NCBI RefSeq assembly: GCF_003325355.1
Contig: NZ_CP030850.1
Location: 1,798,001-1,862,000 of the forward strand
Source: Runella rosea
Lineage (GTDB): Bacteria > Bacteroidota > Bacteroidia > Cytophagales > Spirosomataceae
Length of the DNA: 64,000 nt
Direction of reading: 5' to 3'
Shown: positions 16,410-24,718 of the stretch, one piece after another
Numbering within the stretch: position 1 is the stretch's first letter
How the letters are laid out: every line of letters begins with the position of its first letter
The notes under the pieces: model-generated
What the model was told of the DNA's origin: nothing
Databases searched by the model: none
The model's input: only the letters and a program-made list of their open reading frames with translations
Translations under genes and position numbers: made by a program

Positions 16410-17486
16410 ATGAAAGTCTTTCTTTCCACCACGCATTTCACCTTCATCAACCACTTTGGCGGACCGCATTTCAATAAATCCCTGTTAAAATCGCGCATTG
16501 AGATGATGAATAAATCAAAACCCAAGTGGATGGGCGTGGGGAAATACTTTCTTTTTGTGGCAATGCTGTGGCTTTGCGCCGCTTTTACCAAGCCCTATCG
16601 GGCTGAAATAGCGGCAAAAATTGTGGAAGAAGTGCCTGAATTGAAGGAGTTTGCAGAAAATAAAACTACCATAAAAACCACTTTAAAAGACGCTGTATTT
16701 CAAGAAACTCCTTTAAGTAAAAAGACTAAAATAACTAACGTAACGCTCCTGACTCCAGTCGATAATTTAGTTTCACAAACTAAGTATGTAATCTTCAATG
16801 AAGGAAATATAGAATGGATTCTTACTCCGATGATTAAACCAGCAGATTTTGTAGCTATTCAAAAAGAGTTTCACAAGATAAATTATGTATTTTCAGTAAC
16901 TCATATCGAATATGATCCACTAAGCCATCATTTATTAGATGCTGGCTTACGAATTGACAGGAATGAAAAGGGAAAATCTCTTGCGCACGAACATTTTTAT
17001 CCCAAATTTAAAATCCCTGTGACTGGTATTTATGGGAAAATAGACATAAAGACTGGATATGCTACAATAGGAGGCCGGCTTTCTAAAAGCCCGCTTTATC
17101 AAGTAGCTTTAGATGACCAAAAAACAGCAGATGATTGGGTTGGGGAAAATCGTGAGAAATACTTGGAATTTGAGCTTAATGAACACAGAAATACAAATAC
17201 AGTCCACAGTTTAAATTATAGTTTAGATAACCTCAACTACATCTCACAAACAGGAGTAAAAAATAGATTTTACTTTGACAAAAACAGAAAATTACGTTTT
17301 GAAGAATTTACCGGTAGGACAGAATTAGTAATTGATGGTAAGACAAATCAACTTTCAAATGCTAAAAAACTCTTATTTAGCGATATCACTTGTATAAATT
17401 TTCATGATTTTTATCCACCTTCCGACACAATACGTCACTATAGCGTAATAGCAATTTATACTAAAAAATTCAAAAAACTGCCATGA
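16410..17486 (+). CDS. Detached M56 sensor module 1 (single-pass protein)
   Basis: 358 residues. The first about 25 residues (FTFINHFGGPHFNKS) correspond to M56 residues 259-276; they are followed by LLKSRIEMMNK, the same single helix, and PYRAEIAAKIVEEVPELK. The rest is a periplasmic domain related to that of the M56 protein, with TKYVIFNEGNIEWILTP and a plug-like ELVIDGK near the C-terminus. The protease part is absent. Topology is predicted as cytosolic N-terminus, one helix, periplasmic C-terminus. It starts 4 bp after the M56 gene and overlaps the next by ATGA. Probably a sensor or partner for the protease; no function is established. Confidence 0.8.
   Translation: MKVFLSTTHFTFINHFGGPHFNKSLLKSRIEMMNKSKPKWMGVGKYFLFVAMLWLCAAFTKPYRAEIAAKIVEEVPELKEFAENKTTIKTTLKDAVFQETPLSKKTKITNVTLLTPVDNLVSQTKYVIFNEGNIEWILTPMIKPADFVAIQKEFHKINYVFSVTHIEYDPLSHHLLDAGLRIDRNEKGKSLAHEHFYPKFKIPVTGIYGKIDIKTGYATIGGRLSKSPLYQVALDDQKTADDWVGENREKYLEFELNEHRNTNTVHSLNYSLDNLNYISQTGVKNRFYFDKNRKLRFEEFTGRTELVIDGKTNQLSNAKKLLFSDITCINFHDFYPPSDTIRHYSVIAIYTKKFKKLP
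16467..16646 (+). repeat. 180-bp juxtamembrane-helix module, copy B
   Basis: Copy inside detached module 1. About 85% identical to copy A by hand count, and much more alike than the regions that follow. Confidence 0.85.
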
Positions 17487-18550
17487 AAATCCTCACTAAA
17501 CCCGAGAATTTCGCTTTTACGAATCATTTCAATAAATCCCTGTTAAAATCGCGCATTGAGATGATGAACAAGTCAAAATCCAAGTGGCTGGGTGTGGGAA
17601 AATACTTCCTTTTTGTAGGAATGTTGTGGATTTGCGCCGCTTTTACCAAGCCCTATCGGGCTGAAATAGCGGCAAAAATTGTAGGAGAAGTGCCTGAATT
17701 AAATGTGGTTTTTGAAAAACAAAATCCTCCTCTGACGCAGCTTAATGACTTTGTACTTGAAGCACCACCCAAACCTGTTTCTTCAACGAAATATGTAATT
17801 TACAAGGAAAACAGACTGTACTGGGTAGTTACGCCTAAAGTTACCTTCAAAGATCTGGCTGCCATTCAACAGGAATTCAAAAAGGTAGGTGGCGTATTTT
17901 TTGTAAAACAAATGAAGTACGACCCGCTGGGATTTTACCTAACGGAAATAAGTATCCAAACCTCTTATTTGAAAGGTGGAGGAGTTGGTTCAACCGATGA
18001 TTTGAAGGCCGTTGACAAACCTATTGCGGCATTCGGTGGCTGGATAGACACCAAAAAGCACAGTCTTGGAATCAGTGATAACTCCCACGACCCAATCTTT
18101 AACAGCATTGCCCAAGAGGATAAAAAGGAGATTGAAAAATGGATAAATGACCACGCAGCAGACTATAACAAATCAAAAAAGGAAGAAAAAAACAGGGAAG
18201 AAGATGCGCTTTTGAAGGATATACGCAGTAACTTTTACAAAAACCCTTTAAAAGCGGCCAACGGTTTTACCAAATTCGGACAGGAAGCGCTCCGATACAT
18301 TTATCAAACAGGTGCCCGAAATCGTATTTATTTTGTCGAGGAGGGTGCGCTTCGCGTAGAAAACCTATACACTACCTCTCATTTTCTCATTGATAATCAA
18401 CCAAGTACACTTCAACAGGCCGAGCAGCTGAAATTTGATAACATCAGGACAATCGGCTGCTCGGTCGTTTACACCGACTCCACCCGTCAATCTGCACAAC
18501 GTACCATTGCCATCATTACTCACAATTATAGCCATGAAAACCCTCACTAA
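17483..18550 (+). CDS. Detached M56 sensor module 2 (single-pass protein)
   Basis: 355 residues. The N-terminus FAFTNHFNKSLLKSRIEMMNK lacks the four-residue insert GGPH seen in module 1 but otherwise matches. The helix is KYFLFVGMLWICAAFTKPY. The periplasmic domain has TKYVIYKENRLYWVVTP, then LAAIQQEFKKVGGVF and YDPLG, all shared with the other modules, and a plug-like FLIDNQPSTLQQAEQL near the end. The start ATG overlaps the previous stop (ATGA), indicating translational coupling. A Lys/Glu-rich segment (about 229-245) is particular to this copy. Role inferred as for module 1. Confidence 0.8.
   Translation: MKILTKPENFAFTNHFNKSLLKSRIEMMNKSKSKWLGVGKYFLFVGMLWICAAFTKPYRAEIAAKIVGEVPELNVVFEKQNPPLTQLNDFVLEAPPKPVSSTKYVIYKENRLYWVVTPKVTFKDLAAIQQEFKKVGGVFFVKQMKYDPLGFYLTEISIQTSYLKGGGVGSTDDLKAVDKPIAAFGGWIDTKKHSLGISDNSHDPIFNSIAQEDKKEIEKWINDHAADYNKSKKEEKNREEDALLKDIRSNFYKNPLKAANGFTKFGQEALRYIYQTGARNRIYFVEEGALRVENLYTTSHFLIDNQPSTLQQAEQLKFDNIRTIGCSVVYTDSTRQSAQRTIAIITHNYSHENPH
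17525..17704 (+). repeat. 180-bp juxtamembrane-helix module, copy C
   Basis: Same length as copies A and B. The stretch encoding CAAFTKPYR is identical at the DNA level in all three copies. Confidence 0.8.
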
Positions 18551-19451
18551 TCCAGACCATTTCACCTTCACCAACCACTTCGGCGGACCGCATTTCAATA
18601 AATCACTGTTGAAAACGCGCATTGAAATGATGAATAAACAATATACGACTTGGAAGACGGTCGGCAAGTACTTCTTATTCGTACCTGTACTCTTTATAGT
18701 GTTCTCATTTTCAAAGCCTTACCTTATCGACAATAACCAAACAAAGTATTTAATTCAAACAGATGATGCCATTGAGTGGGTTATTACGCCCAAAATTACA
18801 ATGAAAGATTTGACGAAAATACAGGAAGCTATCGAGGCGCATGGTGGAACGTTTGAAATAACATCGTATCAATTAGACCCTTTACACTTGTATGTCCAAC
18901 AAATGGCTACCATGGAAAGTACTGAAAAAAGTGCAGGTTCTTCGCACTACGGAAACCCGCATTCACTTCGGCCTATTAGGTGCGGTTTTCTAAAATTGGA
19001 TCTCAAGACAAACAAAATTCATATCAGAGAATCCCCTTTGGCTGACTTACAGAAAGTGGTGCTGGAAGACCGCGCAGAGGCAGAAAAAGCCTATAATGAA
19101 AATGCCCTTGAATATGAATTGAGGGAGAAGCAGATTCAAATAGGGACATTTTGGGAAAATATTCAATATCTAACTGTCACTTCTTTTCCTGAAAGCCAAT
19201 CGCCGTTCTTTAGAGTGTTATCGGGAAAATCTACCTCCGTTTGGAAAGATAGACTTTCAGGCGCAGAAATATTGAAAGAAGCATTAAAACATCCCAGTGC
19301 GATTACACGAGTTAACCGACACCCGATTGCCCAAGAGGATTTAGCTCAATTAGACCCAAAAACGATAAAAGATGCATTCATCTTCGACATCTATGATGAA
19401 AAGAAAGATTATGCCAAGAAGACGTATGTACTTGTTCATACTAATCTTTAA
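18534..19451 (+). CDS. Detached M56 sensor module 3 (single-pass protein)
   Basis: 305 residues. The ATG at 18534 (MKTLTNPDHFTF) is chosen because it aligns with the starts of the sister modules and shares the GCCATGAAA context; it overlaps the previous gene by 17 bp. The juxtamembrane motif HFNKSLLKTRIEMMNK is kept, but the helix has diverged (KYFLFVPVLFIVFSFSKPY) and the linker is shorter. The periplasmic part keeps TKYLIQTDDAIEWVITPK, LDPLH and a C-terminal segment with EDLAQLDPKTIKDAFIF. Role inferred as for the other modules. Confidence 0.8.
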   Translation: MKTLTNPDHFTFTNHFGGPHFNKSLLKTRIEMMNKQYTTWKTVGKYFLFVPVLFIVFSFSKPYLIDNNQTKYLIQTDDAIEWVITPKITMKDLTKIQEAIEAHGGTFEITSYQLDPLHLYVQQMATMESTEKSAGSSHYGNPHSLRPIRCGFLKLDLKTNKIHIRESPLADLQKVVLEDRAEAEKAYNENALEYELREKQIQIGTFWENIQYLTVTSFPESQSPFFRVLSGKSTSVWKDRLSGAEILKEALKHPSAITRVNRHPIAQEDLAQLDPKTIKDAFIFDIYDEKKDYAKKTYVLVHTNL

Positions 19452-19463
19452 ATTCAAATAGCC

Positions 19464-20240
19464 ATGAAAACCCTCACTGATCCCACACATTTCACCTTCA
19501 CCAACCACTTCGGCGAGGTGCATTCAAATAAATCAAGGTTACATAGTCGTATTGAGATGATGAACCGTCAATCCACATGGCGAAGCAGTTGGCGGTATAT
19601 TGTCCTGAGTTTATTGTTGTTTTTAACGGCGATGTGTCAGCCACTGCTGCAATCGGAGCCAGAGAAAGAAGCCGTTATTAAAAATGATAAAAGCCAGAGG
19701 CCAAGCATTGACCAAATGACTGTCAGCACAACCTCTCACTCAGGGGATACTGTCATCTTTGAAAACTACAAACAAGGCCAGCTGGTGGGTAGGGTTAAAA
19801 TTGAGAATTCGAATAAACATACCTCCTACACTTGGACGGGCGACATGAATCAACTCATGGAAGCAAGTTTTTTTAAACGAAAAAACACTATGATCTACGT
19901 TCGGGCTAATCATCACTTAGCTCTTTATGATGAATACAAGAAAAGCGTGACGGTATTTGTGGATGGCAAGCAAGTCTCATTGGAAGAACTAGAGAATGTG
20001 CACATCAGACAGGTAGCCAAGGTATATGCGCACAAGCGCGCCTCAAAAGAAAATTTATATGGTGTTGCCGAGGAGTACCGGAATAATCAAAAGTCAGTTC
20101 CTGAATTAAAAATGATTCAAGCCTCCACCCGCAAACCCGGCGAAACTGATTTCGTCATTTGGATTGACCGGGCTCCCAACCGGCTGAAACGCGATTCGAG
20201 CTATTATGTATTCAGTCCTTTTTATTCGGGCGATTTTTAG
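19464..20240 (+). CDS. Detached M56 sensor module 4 (single-pass protein, divergent)
   Basis: 258 residues, the shortest and most divergent of the four. The first about 60 bp are nearly identical to the start of module 3 (GCCATGAAAACCCTCACT and onward). The motif reads HSNKSRLHSRIEMMNRQ, and the helix is WRYIVLSLLLFLTAMCQPLL. The periplasmic part differs: DTVIFENYKQGQLVGR and a plug-like VFVDGKQVSLEELENVHIR followed by VAKVYAHK, closest to the C-terminal segments of other Bacteroidota M56 proteins. It is the last gene before the terminator at 20259. Confidence 0.75.
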   Translation: MKTLTDPTHFTFTNHFGEVHSNKSRLHSRIEMMNRQSTWRSSWRYIVLSLLLFLTAMCQPLLQSEPEKEAVIKNDKSQRPSIDQMTVSTTSHSGDTVIFENYKQGQLVGRVKIENSNKHTSYTWTGDMNQLMEASFFKRKNTMIYVRANHHLALYDEYKKSVTVFVDGKQVSLEELENVHIRQVAKVYAHKRASKENLYGVAEEYRNNQKSVPELKMIQASTRKPGETDFVIWIDRAPNRLKRDSSYYVFSPFYSGDF

Positions 20241-20258
20241 CCTCCTCCAAACACAAAG

Positions 20259-20286
20259 ACACCTGGGCCAAAGCAGGCCCAGGTGT
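20259..20286. terminator. Hairpin terminator of the M56 operon / universal stress gene
   Basis: Perfect 11-bp arms ACACCTGGGCC / GGCCCAGGTGT with a 6-nt loop, between the convergent module 4 and universal stress protein genes. The flanking tracts are only weakly T-rich on either strand. Confidence 0.7.
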
Positions 20287-20340
20287 ACTCTAAACAACCC
20301 ATTCTCGCAAGATTTTTAATATTTTTATGAGGCAAATTTC

Positions 20341-21183
20341 TTACGCCTCCAATGTCTCCATTTGTTCTAAATGACAAATCAGTATCGGGATATGCGATGC
20401 CAACACCATTTTTTTGGAAAGGCTCGGATTAATCAATCCCGATAACCAGTCCCGCTTACGGGTAGCCATAACAATCAAATCTGCATGGTGTTTGTCGGCA
20501 TATTTTTGCAATCCATCCACAACCGACTCTTCGTCGATGGCGTGGAGTGTGTACTTTTTATCCCCAAATGTCGCTTTGATGTCACCGATAAACTGCTCAT
20601 CATCAAACACATTCACTTCAAAAGACGCATTTACTTTTACAAGGTCCAATTCAGCATTAAAATGTTCAGCTAAATTGAAGGCAAAACCCAAGGCATTTTC
20701 TTCGGGTCGCTCCAACTCCGTGGCGTACACGATTCGCTTAATGTCTTTGGTGTGCGCCTGCGGCGGCAACACCAACACAGGGCATGCGGCCTTGGCCGAA
20801 ACACTAGTGGCTACACTGCCCATCAGTTTATCGAGCCACCCCCCTTTGCCCGTGCGGCCCATGACGACCAAAATCGGCTTTTGCTCAATGACCTCGTCCA
20901 AAATTACATCTGTTGCCGAGCCAAATACCAGTTTACTTTCACACGCAAACCCATCTTGTCGGCATTCTTTTTCCCACGCCTCTAGCTTTTCTCTGTCAAT
21001 TTTCTCCGTCTGCTCGGCCAACGCGACTAATGCTTCTGGCGGCAGGTTAGGATCAATGATTGGCGGATGATACGCATGTACCAATGAAATTCCCGCATCG
21101 TACCTTTCTGCAATTATCTGCGCAAATTCAAGCGCTTTTTGAGAGTTGTCAGAGAAGTCCGTGGGTACCAAAATTGTTCTCAT
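20341..21183 (-). CDS. Universal stress protein, two tandem UspA domains
   Basis: 280 residues with two UspA domains. Domain 1 opens MRTILVPTDFSDNSQKAL and has the ATP-binding loop GRTGKGGWLDKLMGSVA (G-2x-G-9x-G-S form). Domain 2 (about 149-275) keeps the fold (IVYATELERPEENAL...) but its loop, ATRKRDWLSGLINPSLSKK, lacks the glycine pattern, so it probably does not bind ATP. Cytoplasmic. The ATG at 21183 is chosen over 21210 because the fold starts directly there. Two Crp/Fnr-type dyads lie 58-93 bp upstream, suggesting control by oxygen or redox state, as for many such proteins. Confidence 0.85.
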   Translation of the reverse strand: MRTILVPTDFSDNSQKALEFAQIIAERYDAGISLVHAYHPPIIDPNLPPEALVALAEQTEKIDREKLEAWEKECRQDGFACESKLVFGSATDVILDEVIEQKPILVVMGRTGKGGWLDKLMGSVATSVSAKAACPVLVLPPQAHTKDIKRIVYATELERPEENALGFAFNLAEHFNAELDLVKVNASFEVNVFDDEQFIGDIKATFGDKKYTLHAIDEESVVDGLQKYADKHHADLIVMATRKRDWLSGLINPSLSKKMVLASHIPILICHLEQMETLEA

Positions 21184-21240
21184 TGTTTTTCTACGTTGGT
21201 TGGATGCCATAAAATTGTGCTATTTAAGGGTGAAACTATA

Positions 21241-21276
21241 TGACAAAAATCAGTTACCTTGGTGATAAAAATCACC
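21241..21276. promoter_or_regulatory. Tandem Crp/Fnr-type operator sites
   Basis: TGACAAAAATCA (21241-21252) and TGATAAAAATCA (21263-21274, inside the perfect dyad GGTGAT-AAAA-ATCACC) fit TGAY-N4-RTCA. Their centres are 22 bp apart, on one face of the helix. The intergenic region also serves the divergent gene at 21324. Confidence 0.6.
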
Positions 21277-21323
21277 CCTCTGGGTAGAACTACTGAAAAA
21301 ACCCGTTTTAACGTCAAAAATGT

Positions 21324-22106
21324 ATGTCAATGAAGAAACAATTTACGCTCAATTTGCTCGCTTTCCTATTATTCTCGGCGTGTTTTGCCCAGAAAAACCC
21401 CGCCGCCGCAGGATTTGACGCTGCTGGCTCTGATGCCAAAGCCATCGAAATAGCCGACCAAGTGATGGAAAATATGGGAGGGCGCAAAAATTGGGATAAA
21501 ACGCGCTACATCGCCTGGAATTTTTTCGGAAATCGAAAACTAATTTGGGACAAGTGGACCGGTAATGTGCGCATCGACAATGTCAATAACGACCAAACTG
21601 TACTTTTAAACATCAATACCGACAAAGGACGCGTGTTTAAATACGGCCAAGAACAAACGGCTCCTGACTCCATCGCCAAATTTGTAAAAAGTGGAAAAGG
21701 TGCTTGGATAAACGACAGTTATTGGCTCCTAATGCCTTTCAAACTGAAAGATTCGGGCGTAACCCTCAAATACCTCGGCGAAGACAAAACGCAGGACGGC
21801 GTAGAAGCCGATGTACTCCAATTGACATTTAAAGGCGTAGGCAACACCCCCGACAATAAATACAAAGTATGGGTAAAGAAAACAAATCCTATGGTATGGC
21901 AATGGGCCTATTATCCCAAGTTTGACGCCGAAAAACCTGGCTTCATTCGTCCTTGGACCGACTATAAGCAACACGGAAAAATCTTGATTTCTGGCGAGCG
22001 TGGCGACCGCGACCTCACCGACATCATGGTGTTTGACAAACTACCCGAAAGCATTTTTACCGATTTCAAACGGCCAGATTTAAGCCAGTACCCACGGGCG
22101 AAGTAG
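21324..22106 (+). CDS. Exported protein of unknown function, LolA/outer-membrane-sorting-like
   Basis: 260 residues with a signal peptide (MSMKKQFTLNLLAFLLFSACFAQ). The mature part has KAIEIADQVMENMGGRKNWDKTRYIAWNF, then repeated beta strands such as KLIWDKWTGNVRID, YWLLMPFKLKDSGV and YKVWVKKTNPMVWQWAYY. This is the pattern of proteins with a half-barrel related to the LolA/LolB fold, which bind lipids or lipoproteins in the periplasm. I cannot name a specific family. It could be the partner of the dehydrogenase downstream, but a hairpin lies between them. An alternative ATG two codons later is possible. Confidence 0.65.
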   Translation: MSMKKQFTLNLLAFLLFSACFAQKNPAAAGFDAAGSDAKAIEIADQVMENMGGRKNWDKTRYIAWNFFGNRKLIWDKWTGNVRIDNVNNDQTVLLNINTDKGRVFKYGQEQTAPDSIAKFVKSGKGAWINDSYWLLMPFKLKDSGVTLKYLGEDKTQDGVEADVLQLTFKGVGNTPDNKYKVWVKKTNPMVWQWAYYPKFDAEKPGFIRPWTDYKQHGKILISGERGDRDLTDIMVFDKLPESIFTDFKRPDLSQYPRAK

Positions 22107-22119
22107 CAATAATGTTAAA

Positions 22120-22148
22120 ACCACTAAGTTTCATTAAGACTTAGTGGT
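22120..22148 (+). terminator. Stem-loop after the exported protein gene
   Basis: Perfect 10-bp arms ACCACTAAGT / ACTTAGTGGT with a 9-nt loop. It is followed by eight A rather than T residues, so it may be a weak terminator or a processing element. Confidence 0.5.
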
Positions 22149-22166
22149 AAAAAAAATACTATAAGA

Positions 22167-23273
22167 ATGCTTCAATCCAAAGCCGCCATTGCCAACGGCA
22201 CGGGCAGTTTTTCCATTCAAACCCTCCAAGTAGCCGCCCCGCAGGGCGATGAAGTGCTGGTACAAATCAAAGCGGCGGGCATCTGTCATACCGATTGGGA
22301 TTCGCAATCATGGGGTAAGTCTCTCGTGATGGGCCACGAAGGCTCAGGCATCGTAACCCAAATTGGCCCTGATGTAACGAGCCTTCAGGTAGGCGACAAA
22401 GTGATGCTTAACTGGGCCATTCCGTGTCACAAATGCTTTCAGTGCCAGGAAGGCAACCAACATATTTGCGAAGTCAATTCGCCCGTTACAGCGGGTAATA
22501 AAGCCTCAGGGGGCCACGCGACACTGGCCTCTACCCTTCTGGAAGGTCAACCCATTGAGCGCGCGTTTAGCCTCGGTACGATGGCAGAATACACGTTGGT
22601 GCGAGAAGCGGCCTGCGTCAAAATCACGGTCGACATGCCTTTTTCGTCGGCGGCCATTGTCGGTTGCGGTGTCATGACTGGCTACGGTTCGGTGGTCAAT
22701 GCTGCCAAAGTCAAAACGGGCAGCTCCGTGGTGGTACTCGGCACGGGCGGCGTGGGGCTAAACGTCATTCAAGGCGCAAGAATCGCGGGCGCGGCCAAAA
22801 TCATCGCTGTAGACATCAACCCATTACGCCTCGAAATGGCCCGAGAATACGGCGCTACCGACACTGTTTTGGCCAAAAAGGAAGACATAGGCCTATTGCA
22901 GGCCGCCCAGCTTGTTAAGTCCATTACCAACGGGCGCGGCGCTGATTATGCTTTTGAGTGTACCGCTATTCCCGAACTCGGTGCCGCACCGCTTGCCATG
23001 GTGCGCAACGCAGGCGTTGCCTGTCAGGTGAGCGGCATTGAGCAGGTAATTAGCATCGACATGAACCTTTTTGAATGGGACAAAATCTACATCAATCCGC
23101 TTTATGGCAAAGCTCGGCCCCAAATTGATTTTCCCATTCTCCAACAACTCTACGCCAAAGGCGATTTGATTTTGGACAAAATGGTGACCAAAACCTACAA
23201 CCTTGACCAACTCGCCGAAGCCTTTGCCGATATGCACGCGGGCAGAAATGCGAAGGGCGTGATTGTGTTTTAG
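22167..23273 (+). CDS. Zinc-dependent alcohol dehydrogenase (class III-like)
   Basis: 368 residues of the medium-chain dehydrogenase family. Catalytic zinc ligands: Cys40 (AAGICHTD), His57 (GHEG) and Cys167 (VGCGV). The structural zinc loop is complete with Cys87, Cys90, Cys93 and Cys101. NAD binding is by GTGGVG (192-197). Overall organisation resembles glutathione- or mycothiol-dependent formaldehyde dehydrogenases, but other alcohols are possible. Cytoplasmic. It is followed after 30 bp by an esterase of the S-formyl-thiol hydrolase type and then a methyltransferase, probably an operon. A linked formaldehyde or aldehyde detoxification role is an inference from that order. Confidence 0.85.
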   Translation: MLQSKAAIANGTGSFSIQTLQVAAPQGDEVLVQIKAAGICHTDWDSQSWGKSLVMGHEGSGIVTQIGPDVTSLQVGDKVMLNWAIPCHKCFQCQEGNQHICEVNSPVTAGNKASGGHATLASTLLEGQPIERAFSLGTMAEYTLVREAACVKITVDMPFSSAAIVGCGVMTGYGSVVNAAKVKTGSSVVVLGTGGVGLNVIQGARIAGAAKIIAVDINPLRLEMAREYGATDTVLAKKEDIGLLQAAQLVKSITNGRGADYAFECTAIPELGAAPLAMVRNAGVACQVSGIEQVISIDMNLFEWDKIYINPLYGKARPQIDFPILQQLYAKGDLILDKMVTKTYNLDQLAEAFADMHAGRNAKGVIVF

Positions 23274-23303
23274 AGCCACGCTGTCATTTTGATTTTTTAA
23301 TGT

Positions 23304-24095
23304 ATGTCCCAATTCTTCACCGTCGAAATCTCCGACCCACGTTTTGAATCCGACAATCTGCGCTTGATTACGGTCAAAAGCCCATCGTTGAAAAAACGAG
23401 CGGATATTACTGTATTTGTACCCGACGTTCCTGTTTCTGAACTCAAAGGCATGGTCATGCTCCTGCATGGTGTGTATGGAAGCCATTGGGCATGGACGCT
23501 CAAAGGTGGCGTTCATCAAACCGCCGAACGGCTCATTAATGAAAACAAAATGCCGCCCATGCTTCTGGTCATGCCTTCCGATGGGCTGTTTGCCGACGGC
23601 AGCGGGTATGTGCCTCATCTGTCGGAAGACTATGAAAAATGGATTGTGGAAGATGTGGTCAGTGTAGTAACCCAACAAATCGCGGGCCGCGCTTTGCCGC
23701 TTTTCATCACGGGGCTTTCGATGGGCGGTTATGGTGCACTGCGGCTAGGAGCTAAGTATTCTGATAAATTCAGGGCTTTTTCGGGTCATTCGTCCGTCAC
23801 AGAGCTGGGCCAATTGAACCAATTTGTGGAAGATTTTGACGGGCTTCTCTCAGTCGCTCAAACCCAAGAATCGGTGTTGGAAAGTATCCTGCAACACAAA
23901 GTAAACCTTCCGCCTTTTCGGTTTGATTGCGGCCAGGAAGATATTCTCATTGATTACAATCGACAATTGCATCATTCTTTGGTCCGGCATGGCATTGAGC
24001 ATCAATACAATGAGTTTCCGGGCGGGCATGAATGGCCTTATTGGGAAGAACACATTGCTGAATCATTGCTTTTTTTCGGTAGTTTGTGCCCGTAA
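23304..24095 (+). CDS. Esterase of the esterase D / S-formylglutathione hydrolase-like family
   Basis: 263-residue alpha/beta-hydrolase. The nucleophile elbow is TGLSMGGYG (Ser139), the acid is Asp213 in CGQEDILID, and the base is His242 in PGGHEWPYW. This arrangement is typical of the family containing esterase D, FrmB-like hydrolases and antigen 85. No signal peptide, so it is cytoplasmic. It sits 30 bp after a class III-like alcohol dehydrogenase, the same order in which formaldehyde dehydrogenase and S-formyl-thiol hydrolase genes occur elsewhere; this supports but does not prove that activity. Confidence 0.8.
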   Translation: MSQFFTVEISDPRFESDNLRLITVKSPSLKKRADITVFVPDVPVSELKGMVMLLHGVYGSHWAWTLKGGVHQTAERLINENKMPPMLLVMPSDGLFADGSGYVPHLSEDYEKWIVEDVVSVVTQQIAGRALPLFITGLSMGGYGALRLGAKYSDKFRAFSGHSSVTELGQLNQFVEDFDGLLSVAQTQESVLESILQHKVNLPPFRFDCGQEDILIDYNRQLHHSLVRHGIEHQYNEFPGGHEWPYWEEHIAESLLFFGSLCP

Positions 24096-24132
24096 TTTTT
24101 ATAAACCATATAAGCCGAAAAAGATCAGATTT

Positions 24133-24714
24133 ATGAACGACAACAGCATTCCAAACAAACCCGGCAGTATTAAAAATATTGACGCAGATGCCGCCGCCAT
24201 CAGCTTCGGTCAACCATCTGACGATTTGACGGGGGTATTTCTTCGCACTCTTATTGCTTCCAAACCTGCGGGGAAATTTCTGGAATTGGGTACGGGTGCT
24301 GGCCGCGCCACGGCTTGGATTTTGGAAGGAATGAGCGCTGATTCTAGCCTCATTTCGGTAGAATTTGACGAAGCTTTGATTTCCATTGCCCAAAAACACC
24401 TTGGCCACGACCCACGATTGGAGTTAATCTGTCTTCCAGGCGAAGACGTCATCGTGACGCTTCCCACCAATAGCTTTGATTTAATTTTTGCCGATACATG
24501 GCCCGGCAAATACAATCATTTGGCCGAAACCCTGAATTTGGTCAAACCGGGCGGTTTTTACATCATCGACGATATGCTCCCCCAGCCCAATTGGCCCGAA
24601 GGACACGCCGAAAAAGTAGCCGCGCTCATCCAAACGCTTGAAGAAGATACCCGTTTTGAAACGGTTAAAATGTCGTGGGCTTCGGGGGTAATTGTTTTGG
24701 TAAAAAAGGCATAA
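24133..24714 (+). CDS. SAM-dependent O-methyltransferase
   Basis: 193 residues. The SAM-binding motif I is FLELGTGAGRAT, followed by an acidic residue in ISVEFDEAL at the end of strand 2 and by DLIFADTWPGKY and PGGFYIIDDML, matching class I (catechol O-methyltransferase-like) enzymes. The ATG at 24133 gives a normal N-terminus; longer in-frame starts overlap the esterase gene. Third gene of the likely dehydrogenase-esterase-methyltransferase operon. Substrate unknown. Confidence 0.8.
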   Translation: MNDNSIPNKPGSIKNIDADAAAISFGQPSDDLTGVFLRTLIASKPAGKFLELGTGAGRATAWILEGMSADSSLISVEFDEALISIAQKHLGHDPRLELICLPGEDVIVTLPTNSFDLIFADTWPGKYNHLAETLNLVKPGGFYIIDDMLPQPNWPEGHAEKVAALIQTLEEDTRFETVKMSWASGVIVLVKKA

Positions 24715-24718
24715 TGCA

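Noticed and set aside
15392..19560. Repeated segments of the M56 operon as transposon or integron copies
   Set aside because: The repeats are coding, in frame and aligned to gene starts; there are no terminal inverted repeats, target duplications or transposase genes.
22893..23678. Open frame of 261 codons on the minus strand opposite the dehydrogenase and esterase genes
   Set aside because: It lies antisense to two genes with complete active-site motifs, resembles no protein family and has no promoter or start context.
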